The notes beneath the pieces are model-generated. The model saw only the letters and a list, made by a program, of their open reading frames with translations. It made no database searches and was not told where the DNA came from. A program made the position numbers and the translations under genes. A stretch of DNA of 64,000 nucleotides from Cellulomonas sp. KH9 (lineage in GTDB: Bacteria > Actinomycetota > Actinomycetes > Actinomycetales > Cellulomonadaceae): positions 124,001 to 188,000 of the forward strand of contig NZ_FOSE01000005.1 of the NCBI RefSeq assembly GCF_900114185.1, in the 5' to 3' direction. The first letter of the stretch is position 1. Each line of letters opens with the position of its first letter. Positions 48,509-55,787 of the stretch are shown piece after piece.

Positions 48509-49020
48509 TCAATCCGATCGGGACGTGCTGAAGGTCGCGCGAAGATCTTTCGTCGTGATGAAGAGGCTGAGCTCGTGGTCGAGGAACCGCTGGAAACCGT
48601 GCTTGAGGTAGAAGCACGCGGCGTCCTCGTGCAAGGCGTGAACGACCACCATCTCGAACCCGATGTCGTCTGCCGCTGCGGCGAGCTCCTCAGTGCGTCG
48701 AAGAGGAGCAGGCGGCCCGTGCCGCGGCCTTGGTAGTCGCTGTCCACAGCCAGCCGCGCGATCAGCATCGCCGGGACCGGGTAGCGCCGGCTGCGTCCCG
48801 TCCCGGAGGTCGCGTCGACCGCAGCCAGCTCGAAGGTACGCATCGAGTAGTACCCGGCGATACGCCTCTGCTGCTCGTCGAGGAGCAGCGTCGTCCGGAC
48901 GTTGTCCTTGCGTTCGCTCTGCCCGGCGTACTTGGCCAGCCACTCGTCGAGCTCGGGCTCGCCGCAGCTGAAGCGGTGCAGCTTGAGGGCCGCCGGGTCG
49001 AACGGTCGAGCAACGAGCAT
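48509..49020 (-). pseudogene. GNAT toxin (TacT/AtaT-like) with a frameshift
   Basis: From ATG 49020 the first frame gives FDPAALKLHRFSCGEPELDE, RRIAGYYSMRTFELAAVDAT and the acetyl-CoA loop DSDYQGRGTGRLLLFDALR. At about 48690 the family pattern jumps to the next frame: EELAAAADDIGFEMVVVHAL, HEDAACFYLKHGFQRFLDHE, LSLFITTKDLRATF and a stop at 48509. The span of 512 nt is one short of a whole number of codons, so a single missing base explains it. TacT-type GNAT toxins acetylate charged tRNAs. As read, the toxin would be truncated before its catalytic Tyr region. Confidence 0.82.
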
Positions 49021-49118
49021 CTGCCGGGCGCCTTCCGTCCAGATGGGGCGTCGCTGCCGGGGCCACCCTCGAGGGGCGCGGGGACGCGCAGGCAAGGCGG
49101 CACGGCAGCGAGTCGTCC

Positions 49119-49901
49119 TCACCTCCCGGTGTCTGGCGACCCCTCCCCGTCAGCGTCGCCGCGCGCCGCCAGGACCTCCTGCGCGATCTGGTACCCGAGC
49201 AGCGCGGCGCGTGTCAGCACGTCACGCTGCGCCGGGTTGTACAGCGCCGTCACGGCCTCGACGAACGTCTCCTGCGCGACGCGCCCGCTCGTCGCCAGGC
49301 GCCCCGCAGGATCGCTGAGCCACGGGTAGTCGACGAGGTTGCGCGCGATGCCCTGCGCGATCTGCTCGGCGACGCGCTGGCGCGTCGGCTCATCAGCGTC
49401 GGGCGGCAGCGCGTCGAGCTCCTTGCCGTCGTCGCCGGCCTCGGCGTCCTCGGCGACCATGTCCCGCAGGTCGGCCATCGCGTCGGCGTCGTAGAGCTTG
49501 GAGTAGATGTGGAGGATCGACCGGTCGACCTCCGTGAGGTGCTCCGCGACGGGCGCGAACCCCGCAGGCACGTCGGGCGGCGCGTGGTTGCTGAGGATCG
49601 CGGCGATCTCGGCCCGCGCCTGCTGCAGCTGCTCGATCCTCACGGCGAGCTCGGCGTCCACCTCCCGCAGCCGGTCCGCCGTGCCCGCGCTGTCGGCCAC
49701 GCGGTCGACCTCGGCCAGCGGCACGCCCAGCTCGGCGAGGCGACGGATCCGCAGCAGGCGCACCAGGTGCGGCACGCCGTACTTCTTGTACCCGTTGTAC
49801 CGGCGGTCCGGCTCGGCGAGCAGCCCGAGCCGGTGGTAGTGCCGGACCGTGTTGACGGTCGTCCCCGCCAGGTCGGCGAGCTCGCTGGTGCTCCAGGCCA
49901 T
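49119..49901 (-). CDS. MerR-family transcriptional regulator
   Basis: 260 aa. N-terminal MerR winged helix: STSELADLAGTTVNTVRHYH, RLGLLAEPDRRYNGYKKYGV, PHLVRLLRIRRLAELGVPLA, followed by the dimerisation coiled coil (DAELAVRIEQLQQARAEIAA). The long helical C-terminal domain (about 130 residues) has no Cys metal site, so it is a drug- or ligand-sensing member rather than a metal sensor. It is 33 nt downstream of marR on the same strand and may be co-transcribed. Confidence 0.92.
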   Translation of the reverse strand: MAWSTSELADLAGTTVNTVRHYHRLGLLAEPDRRYNGYKKYGVPHLVRLLRIRRLAELGVPLAEVDRVADSAGTADRLREVDAELAVRIEQLQQARAEIAAILSNHAPPDVPAGFAPVAEHLTEVDRSILHIYSKLYDADAMADLRDMVAEDAEAGDDGKELDALPPDADEPTRQRVAEQIAQGIARNLVDYPWLSDPAGRLATSGRVAQETFVEAVTALYNPAQRDVLTRAALLGYQIAQEVLAARGDADGEGSPDTGR

Positions 49902-49934
49902 GGGGGCGCTCCTCGGTTGCCGGCGGTGTCGGGG

Positions 49935-50453
49935 TCAGTCGCGGGCGACCCGCCGCAGCAGGTCCAGCAGCGTGCGCTGCTCGTCGTCGTCGAGCACCTC
50001 GAGCCGCGCGCGGGCGCCCTCGTGGCGGCGTGCGGACATGCGGTCGAGCAGGTCGTGGCCGGCGTCGGTGAGCTCGACGAGCGTCGCGCGGCGGTCGTCG
50101 GGGTCGGGGACGCGCCGGACCCAGCCGTCCTGCTCGGCCTGGTCGACCTTCGAGGTCACGGAGCGGGGCGCGACGTCGAGGGCGACCGCCAGCTCGCCGA
50201 GGCGGCGCGGGCGGTCGCACCGGTCGAGCGTGCGCAGCAGGCGCAGCTGACCGGGGGTGATGTCGTCCCCGAGCCGCTCGGCGGCGTCCCGGCGGACGGT
50301 GCGCAGCACGTCGTGCAGGAGCTCCAGGAGCTCCTCGGACGGTTCGGAGGGACGGTTCCGGTCGGGTCGGGGCCGCCCCGCGGTGCCCCCGGGTGCCGCG
50401 CAGTCCCCCGGGCGCGCCTGGTCGCCGTCCGGTTCCTGCGCGTCGTCCGTCAC
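49935..50453 (-). CDS. MarR-family transcriptional regulator
   Basis: 172 aa. After a disordered Pro/Asp/Arg-rich head the MarR core follows: LLHDVLRTVRRDAAERLGDD, ITPGQLRLLRTLDRCDRPRR, LGELAVALDVAPRSVTSKVD (recognition helix), QAEQDGWVRRVPDPDDRRAT (wing with DPDDRR), LVELTDAGHDLLDRM. GTG 50453 is preferred over a start at 50495 because the latter lies inside a palindromic operator. It is the obvious candidate regulator for the two exporters at 50.5-54 kb, which carry the same operator. Confidence 0.9.
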   Translation of the reverse strand: MTDDAQEPDGDQARPGDCAAPGGTAGRPRPDRNRPSEPSEELLELLHDVLRTVRRDAAERLGDDITPGQLRLLRTLDRCDRPRRLGELAVALDVAPRSVTSKVDQAEQDGWVRRVPDPDDRRATLVELTDAGHDLLDRMSARRHEGARARLEVLDDDEQRTLLDLLRRVARD

Positions 50454-50485
50454 GGCCCCGACGTTACCGGGGAACACCCGAGAGG

Positions 50486-50514
50486 TGACCATCACTCATG
50501 GTGAGGCACGCTCA
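50486..50514. promoter_or_regulatory. MarR-type operator, copy 1 (before marR)
   Basis: TGACCAT-CACTC-ATGGTGA (50486-50504, perfect 5-bp arms ACCAT/ATGGT) followed by TGAG-CTCA arms (50502-50514). It overlaps the last codons of the MFS gene and the region just upstream of marR. About 50 bp around it is closely similar to the site at 52053-52081. Confidence 0.75.
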
Positions 50515-51910
50515 GCTGTCCTTCGGCAGGGCGGCCTTCTGGACCACCGGCCCCCTCCCCGGTCCCCGCGTCCTGCGGCGCCGCCTCCCGGTACGTCCGC
50601 GAGATCGTCCGGTACGCCCGTGAGCGGAGCCCGAGAGCGGCGACGAGCGCCATCGTCAGGCCGCCGACGAGGAACACGAGCGCGATGCCGCGGGCGTCGC
50701 CCTCGCCGAGCAGCGGGCGCAGCGCCTCCCGGCCCGCGTCGGAGCGGGCGTACGGCAGGATCCACAGCTCGGCGAGCGGCGCCACGAGGAACGCCGCCAC
50801 CGGTGCGGCGGCGCTCTCCAGCGCCATCGCCAGGCCGAACACCCGGCCCTGCCGCTCGAACGGCACGACCCGTTGCAGCACCGTCTGCTCGGTGGCCTCG
50901 ACGACGGGGATGAGGCACATGTAGAGGAAGAGCCCGGCGACGTAGAGCACCGCCGACTCCCGGATCGTGAACATGGCCCCGAGCACACCCATGACGACGA
51001 CGACGAGCAGCATCGTCCGCATCGGGTTGCGCCCCAGGCCCCGGGCCGCCACCACCGCGCCACCGACGAGGAAGCCGGTCGAGCCGAGCGCGAGCATGAG
51101 CCCCCACATCTCGACCGAGAACAGCTCCAGCCCGTAGGGGTCCATGAGCGCCATGTAGATGCCGCCGATGAGGTTGTTGAACGTCGCGAACACGATGAGC
51201 GCGAACAGGCCCTGCGCGGCGCGGACGACGGCGATCGACCCGCGCAGGTCGATCGCTGCGCGACCCGTCCCCTCCGTCGCGGCGGCGACCCGGTCACCGG
51301 GGAAGCGCACGACCAGCAGGTGCGCGATCGTCAGGACGAGCAGCCCGAGGACGACGACGAGCGTGCCGCCCATGCCCAGCAGCGCGACCGACAGGCCGCT
51401 GACGACGCTCGTCGCGATGAACGAGACCCCCTGCACCGTGCCGACCAGGCCGTTCGCCCGCGCGCGGTCCTCGTCGGGCACGAGGATCGTCACGCTCGTC
51501 GACAGCGCGAGGTTGCGCATGTGCTCGACGACCGCGCCGATGAGGATGATGCCCGCGAAGACCCAGAACCACGGCGCGCCGAGGTCGAGCAGGGTCCGCT
51601 CCGGCACCACCAGGAACACCCCGCCCGCCAGCGAGAACGCGAGCAGCGAGAACACCGTCGAGGCCCGCATGACGACGAGCTTGCGGTGGTGGTCGACGAA
51701 GCTGCCGAAGAAGACGGCGCTGAACGAGACGGCGAGCATGTACGCCCCGCCGATGAGGCCGGTGGCCAGCACGGAGCGGGTCTCGAGGTACGCCCAGAAC
51801 GTGAGCGCCCACCACAGGTAGTTCGTCGTGAGGTTGGCCACCGCGGTGTTGGCGAGCAGGTGGCCGAACGTGCGCATCGCGGTCGGCGGGGAGCTGGCGT
51901 CGTCGGGCAC
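50492..51910 (-). CDS. Major facilitator superfamily exporter
   Basis: 472 aa with about 12 membrane helices, of the MFS_3/enterobactin-exporter-like class: FGHLLANTAVANLTTNYLWW, VLATGLIGGAYMLAVSFSAV, FFGSFVDHHRKLVVMRASTV (cytoplasmic loop 2-3) and ALSTSVTILVPDEDRARANG with LVGTVQGVSFIATSVVSGLS. GTG 51910 follows GGAGG. The polar C-terminus ends inside a MarR-type operator. Divergent from the ABC exporter; both probably export toxic compounds under MarR control. Substrate unknown. Confidence 0.9.
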   Translation of the reverse strand: MPDDASSPPTAMRTFGHLLANTAVANLTTNYLWWALTFWAYLETRSVLATGLIGGAYMLAVSFSAVFFGSFVDHHRKLVVMRASTVFSLLAFSLAGGVFLVVPERTLLDLGAPWFWVFAGIILIGAVVEHMRNLALSTSVTILVPDEDRARANGLVGTVQGVSFIATSVVSGLSVALLGMGGTLVVVLGLLVLTIAHLLVVRFPGDRVAAATEGTGRAAIDLRGSIAVVRAAQGLFALIVFATFNNLIGGIYMALMDPYGLELFSVEMWGLMLALGSTGFLVGGAVVAARGLGRNPMRTMLLVVVVMGVLGAMFTIRESAVLYVAGLFLYMCLIPVVEATEQTVLQRVVPFERQGRVFGLAMALESAAAPVAAFLVAPLAELWILPYARSDAGREALRPLLGEGDARGIALVFLVGGLTMALVAALGLRSRAYRTISRTYREAAPQDAGTGEGAGGPEGRPAEGQLSVPHHE

Positions 51911-52052
51911 GGGAGACCTCCTGGGCGGGTGACGTCTGCCGGGGTCGACCGTCGCCGGCCGCAGAAGTCGTCGGGGTACCGCCGCTCCGGCGGTGCCGAT
52001 CTCGCACCCTCCAGGATGCGGGGAGCCGGAGGACGAGGGAATACCTGAGAGG

Positions 52053-52081
52053 TGACCATTGCTCATGGTGAGGTAACCTCA
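52053..52081. promoter_or_regulatory. MarR-type operator, copy 2 (between MFS and ABC exporters)
   Basis: TGACCAT-TGCTC-ATGGTGA (52053-52071, arms ACCAT/ATGGT) directly followed by the perfect palindrome TGAGGT-A-ACCTCA (52069-52081). It sits 48 bp before the ABC start and 143 bp before the MFS start. Surrounding bases (GAGAGGTGACCAT and GCTCATGGTGAGG) recur in copy 1. Confidence 0.78.
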
Positions 52082-52128
52082 GCATGTTGCGCGGCTCGCC
52101 CCGCGCCCTCCGACCCCTGGAGGTCCTC

Positions 52129-54021
52129 TTGACCCACCCCGGACCCGTTCCCGGCGGCCGCGGGATGCGTGGCTTCAGCCAGGACCGTGACGTCGCGCGC
52201 CAGCGCCTCGCCCCCGGCACCCTGCGCCGCATCCTCACCTTCGCCCGCCCCTACCGCGCCCAGCTCGCGGTCTTCCTCGTCCTCATCGCGCTCGGCGCCG
52301 CCGCCGGCGCCGCGACCCCCTGGCTGTTCCAGCGGCTCATCGACGACGGCATCGCCACCGGCGACACCCGCACGGTCGTCACCATCGCCGCCGTCGTCGC
52401 CGGCCTGGCCGTCGTCTCCGCCGCGCTCGGCGTCGGCGAGCGCTGGGTGTCCGCGCGCATCGGCGAGGGCCTCATCCACGACCTGCGCACCGCCGTGTTC
52501 GACCACGTGCAGCGCATGCCGCTCGCGTTCTTCAGCCGCGCCAAGACCGGTGCGCTCGTCCAGCGCCTCAACGGCGACGTGCTCGGCGCGCAGCAGGCCT
52601 TCACCGCGACGCTGTCCAACGTCGTCAGCAACTCGCTGACCATCGTCTTCGTGCTCGCCGCGATGCTGTCGATGTCGTGGCAGCTCACGCTGCTCTCGCT
52701 CGTCCTGGTGCCCGTGTTCGTGCTGCCCGCCCGGTGGTTCGGCCGCAAGATCGCCGGGATCACGCGCGAGTCCTACGAGCTCAACGCCGACGCGTCCCAG
52801 ACCATGACCGAGCGGTTCAACGTCGCCGGCGCGCACCTCGTCAAGGTCTTCGGCGACCCCGCCCGGGAGTCCGCCGCCTACGCCGAGCAGACCGCCCGCG
52901 TGCGGGACATCGGCGTCAAGCGCGCCCTGTACTCGACGTGGTTCCGCATCGGCCTGACCACCGTCGCGGCCATCGCCACGGCCGTCGTCTACGGCGTCGG
53001 CGGCGTCCTGGCGATCCGCGACGAGCTCACCGTGGGTGTCGTCGTCGCGCTCGCCGCGTACCTCGGCCGGCTGTACGGCCCGCTGACGGCCATGTCGAAC
53101 GTGCAGGTCGACGTCATGACGGCCCTCGTGTCGTTCGAGCGCGTCCTGGAGGTGCTCGACCTGGAGCCCACCGTCAGCGAGAAGCCCGACGCCACCGACC
53201 TGCGCGCCGCGGTGGCCCGCCACGGCGCGACCCTCGAGCTCGACCACGTCGGCTTCCGCTACCCGTCCGCCGGCGAGGTCTCGCTGGCCTCGCTCGAGTC
53301 CGTCGCCACGCTGAGCCGCGACCCCGTGGCCGACACGCTGCGCGACATCACGTTCCAGGTCCCCGCCGGGGCGATGGTCGCGCTCGTCGGCCCGTCCGGC
53401 GCCGGCAAGACGACGATCTCGCAGCTCGTCACCCGCATGTACGACCCGACGCGCGGCGCCGTGCGCATCGCGGGTGCGGACCTGCGCGACGTCACCGCCG
53501 CGTCCCTGCGCGACACCGTCGGCGTCGTCAGCCAGGAGGCGCACCTGTTCCACGACACGATCGCGGGCAACCTGCGCTTCGCCCGCCCCGACGCCACCGA
53601 CGACGACATCGAGCGCGCCCTGCGCGGCGCCCACGTGTGGGACCTCGTCGCCTCCCTGCCCGAGGGCATCCACACCGTCGTCGGGGACCGCGGCTACCGC
53701 CTGTCGGGCGGCGAGCGTCAGCGCCTCGCGATCGCGCGCCTGCTGCTCAAGGCCCCCGACGTCGTCGTGCTCGACGAGGCCACCGCGCACCTGGACTCCG
53801 AGTCCGAGGCCGCGGTGCAGGCCGCCCTCGACGAGGCGCTGGTCGGACGGACGTCCCTGGTCATCGCGCACCGGCTGTCCACCGTGCGGCAGGCCGACCT
53901 CATCGTCGTCGTCGACGCCGGGCAGGTCGTCGAGACCGGCACGCACGCCGAGCTGCTGGCGCGCGGCGGGCTGTACGCGGACCTGTACCGGACGCAGTTC
54001 GCGCCGGCGGCGGTGGTCTGA
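52129..54021 (+). CDS. ABC transporter, fused membrane and ATPase domains (multidrug-type exporter)
   Basis: 630 aa. Six membrane helices (residues about 40-330: LAVFLVLIALGAAAGAATPW, LTLLSLVLVPVFVLPARWFG) and a C-terminal ATPase: Walker A LVGPSGAGKTTISQLVTRMY, Q-loop VSQEAHLFHDTIAGNLRFA, signature RLSGGERQRLAIARLLL, Walker B VVVLDEATAHLDSESE and H-loop IAHRLSTVRQ. A half-transporter that must dimerise. I chose TTG 52129 (GGAGG 8 nt upstream) rather than ATG 52084, which lies right after the operator and adds an atypical Arg/Leu/Pro leader. MarR-type control is inferred from the shared operator. Confidence 0.92.
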   Translation: MTHPGPVPGGRGMRGFSQDRDVARQRLAPGTLRRILTFARPYRAQLAVFLVLIALGAAAGAATPWLFQRLIDDGIATGDTRTVVTIAAVVAGLAVVSAALGVGERWVSARIGEGLIHDLRTAVFDHVQRMPLAFFSRAKTGALVQRLNGDVLGAQQAFTATLSNVVSNSLTIVFVLAAMLSMSWQLTLLSLVLVPVFVLPARWFGRKIAGITRESYELNADASQTMTERFNVAGAHLVKVFGDPARESAAYAEQTARVRDIGVKRALYSTWFRIGLTTVAAIATAVVYGVGGVLAIRDELTVGVVVALAAYLGRLYGPLTAMSNVQVDVMTALVSFERVLEVLDLEPTVSEKPDATDLRAAVARHGATLELDHVGFRYPSAGEVSLASLESVATLSRDPVADTLRDITFQVPAGAMVALVGPSGAGKTTISQLVTRMYDPTRGAVRIAGADLRDVTAASLRDTVGVVSQEAHLFHDTIAGNLRFARPDATDDDIERALRGAHVWDLVASLPEGIHTVVGDRGYRLSGGERQRLAIARLLLKAPDVVVLDEATAHLDSESEAAVQAALDEALVGRTSLVIAHRLSTVRQADLIVVVDAGQVVETGTHAELLARGGLYADLYRTQFAPAAVV

Positions 54022-54025
54022 CCCG

Positions 54026-54271
54026 TCAGGTGTACCGCTCGAGGTCGCGCACGATCGGTCCGGAGTCCGGCACGCGGAACCACCACCACCCACGTTCGCC
54101 CGTGCGCCCGGCGACGCGCGCCATCCGCACACCGTCGTCGTCGACCGTGATGTCCGCCAGGGCGAGGGCGTCGGTCCGAGCGCCCCCGAACGACACCGCG
54201 TGCGTCACGAGAACGGCCAGGGCGTCGGCGTCCAGGCGGGCCCGCGCGTCGTCGAGCTCGCCGGCCCGCAC
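54026..54271 (-). CDS. Hypothetical protein (81 aa), start uncertain
   Basis: Codon third positions are strongly G/C and the sequence is protein-like: VRAGELDDARARLDADALAV, FGGARTDALALADITVDDDG, VRMARVAGRTGERGWWWFRV, ending IVRDLERYT. No family recognised. The frame upstream of GTG 54271 is open for another 20 or so sensible residues (VAAALERVHDLTVDECRVLG) but has no start codon before a stop, so either the start is here or the gene has lost its 5' end next to the PIN gene. Ends 5 bp from the ABC gene (convergent). Confidence 0.5.
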   Translation of the reverse strand: MRAGELDDARARLDADALAVLVTHAVSFGGARTDALALADITVDDDGVRMARVAGRTGERGWWWFRVPDSGPIVRDLERYT

Positions 54272-54339
54272 ACCGAGACCCAGGACACGGCACTCGTCGA
54301 CGGTGAGGTCGTGGACCCGTTCGAGCGCGGCAGCGACCG

Positions 54340-54723
54340 GTGAGGCTGGTCCTCGACACGAACGTCCTCATCGACGGACTCGTGCCGACCGACCCCGACG
54401 CCGAAGCGGCGATCAGCACGGCCACGCTGGCCGAGCTGCGGTTCGGCGTCCTCGTCGCCCGCACCCCTGAGACGCGCGCGGCACGGATGCGCGTGCTGTC
54501 GAGCGCGGAGAGAGCGCTGGCGGCACTCCCGATCGACGACGCGGTCGCGTCGAGCTACGCGCTGCTGGCGGCGAAGGCCGTCGCTGCCGGCCGGCAGCCG
54601 CGTGCGCGGGCGTTCGACCTGCTCATCGCGGCGACGGCGCATGCTCACGGCGCCGCGCTCGTCACGCGCAACGCCCGGGACTTCGCGGGCCTGGACGACG
54701 TGCTCGAGGTCCGCGCGCCGTAA
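54340..54723 (+). CDS. PIN-domain ribonuclease (VapC-like toxin)
   Basis: 127 aa. Complete PIN acidic set: MRLVLDTNVLIDGL (Asp6), TATLAELRFGVLVARTPETR (conserved Glu), RARAFDLLIAATAHAHGAAL (Asp) and VTRNARDFAGLDDVLEVRAP (final Asp). VapC toxins cleave tRNA or rRNA. The usual VapB partner should end at the toxin start; the only open frame overlapping the GTG (stop at 54341-54343) does not look like a VapB, so the toxin seems to lack a recognisable antitoxin. GTG 54340. Confidence 0.85.
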   Translation: MRLVLDTNVLIDGLVPTDPDAEAAISTATLAELRFGVLVARTPETRAARMRVLSSAERALAALPIDDAVASSYALLAAKAVAAGRQPRARAFDLLIAATAHAHGAALVTRNARDFAGLDDVLEVRAP

Positions 54724-54748
54724 GCCCCGCGCTCGCCCGGCGCGGCCC

Positions 54749-55078
54749 TCAGTGGACGAGCTTCAGCCCGACCACGCACCCGACGATCCCCAGGATCAGC
54801 AGGATCTTCACCAGGCTCGCGGGCTCGGCACCCGTCACCATCGCGAACGCGACGGTCACGGACGCGCCGATCCCGACCCACACGGCGTACGACGTGCCGG
54901 TCGGCAGCTCACGCATCGCGTAGGCCAGGCCGCCCATGGACACGAGCAGCGCGAGGCCGAAGACGACGGTGGGGCCGAGCCGGGTGAACCCCTCGGACCG
55001 CCCCAGGGCGGTGGCCCAGACGGCCTCGAACAGCCCGGACACGACGAGCACGACCCAGGCGACGGACGTGGCGGACAC
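54749..55078 (-). CDS. gdx: SMR-family guanidinium exporter (Gdx/SugE)
   Basis: 109 aa, four membrane helices. VAWVVLVVSGLFEAVWATAL has the essential Glu in helix 1 with the Gdx-type Trp, followed by GRSEGFTRLGPTVVFGLALL, MRELPTGTSYAVWVGIGASV and ILLILGIVGCVVGLKLVH. These fit the guanidinium (Gdx, SugE) branch rather than EmrE. GTG 55078 has GGAGG 8 nt upstream. The guanidine-III riboswitch directly upstream strongly supports guanidinium as the substrate. Confidence 0.93.
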   Translation of the reverse strand: MSATSVAWVVLVVSGLFEAVWATALGRSEGFTRLGPTVVFGLALLVSMGGLAYAMRELPTGTSYAVWVGIGASVTVAFAMVTGAEPASLVKILLILGIVGCVVGLKLVH

Positions 55079-55091
55079 GGCAGACCTCCGC

Positions 55092-55138
55092 GGCTGCCGT
55101 CTTGTCGCTCTCCGGGTACGGCGCCCCTCGTCCGGGGG
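55092..55138 (-). promoter_or_regulatory. Guanidine-III riboswitch (ykkC-III) upstream of gdx
   Basis: On the minus strand CCGGACGAGGGGCGCCGTAC (from 55135) followed by CCGGAGAGCGACAAGACGGC matches the ykkC-III consensus (CCGGACGAGG-GCGCCGUACCCGG-CAAGACGGC) nearly base for base, including the parts that build the pseudoknot. The ribosome-binding site of gdx begins within 10 nt of its end, so guanidine binding probably exposes it. The remaining 140 bp to the next gene (55143-55280) show nothing recognisable. Confidence 0.9.
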
Positions 55139-55280
55139 CCCGTGCGGGGAGCCGGGCCCGGGCCCATGCTCGCACGCCCGACCGCGGGCGGTGCAACACC
55201 CGCGGCGCGTCGCCGACCTCACGGCCACCGGGTCCCCGGGCGCAGGAGTCCCCTCCCGCTCCTGCGCCCGGCCCGCGTGG

Positions 55281-55787
55281 TCAGCAGCCCCCGGTGCCGC
55301 CCTCGGCGGCGGCGTCCTGCGCCGTCGTGCCCTCGGCCTCGTACCCGCGGATCACGTCGACCTTCGCGGCGGACGCCGACGTCGTGTCGAACTCGTGGTC
55401 CAGCCACTCGCGGACCAGCACCTTCGCCAGCTCCAGGCCGATGACGCGCTGCCCCAGGCAGAGCACCTGCGCGTCGTTGGAGAGCACGGAGCGCTGCACC
55501 GAGAAGGTGTCGTGCGCCGTCACCGCGCGCACGCCGGGCACCTTGTTGGCGGCGATCGCCATGCCCAGACCCGTGCCGCAGACCAGCAGCGCGCGGTCGG
55601 CCGCGCCCTCGGCGACCTTGCGGGCCGCCGCCACCGCCACGTGCGGGTACGCGGTGTCGTCGTCGGCGTGCACGCCGACGTCCTCGACCACCTCCACGCG
55701 CGGGTCGGCGCGCAGCAGGTCGGCGAGCGCGTCCTTGTACGTCAGGCCGGCCTCGTCGGCGCCGACCACGATCCTCGCGACGCTCAC
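55281..55787 (-). CDS. RpiB/LacAB-family sugar-phosphate isomerase
   Basis: 168 aa. [40 protein letters not shown], the catalytic Cys loop [20 protein letters not shown], and [20 protein letters not shown] with [20 protein letters not shown]. This is the RpiB fold; members act on ribose-5-, allose-6- or, in tetritol pathways, erythrulose-4-phosphate. Last gene of the sugar operon, coupled by GTGA to the kinase. Context (DhaK-type kinase, TIM-barrel isomerase) favours a tetrulose phosphate; that is inference. Confidence 0.87.
   Translation of the reverse strand: MSVARIVVGADEAGLTYKDALADLLRADPRVEVVEDVGVHADDDTAYPHVAVAAARKVAEGAADRALLVCGTGLGMAIAANKVPGVRAVTAHDTFSVQRSVLSNDAQVLCLGQRVIGLELAKVLVREWLDHEFDTTSASAAKVDVIRGYEAEGTTAQDAAAEGGTGGC

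Noticed and set aside
48650..48740. Programmed ribosomal frameshifting in the GNAT toxin
   Set aside because: No slippery heptamer (X-XXY-YYZ) or following pseudoknot is visible at the junction; a single-base deletion is simpler.
52084..52128. ATG 52084 as the start of the ABC exporter
   Set aside because: No ribosome-binding site, located 3 bp after the operator palindrome, and adds an Arg/Leu/Pro leader; TTG 52129 has a proper GGAGG.
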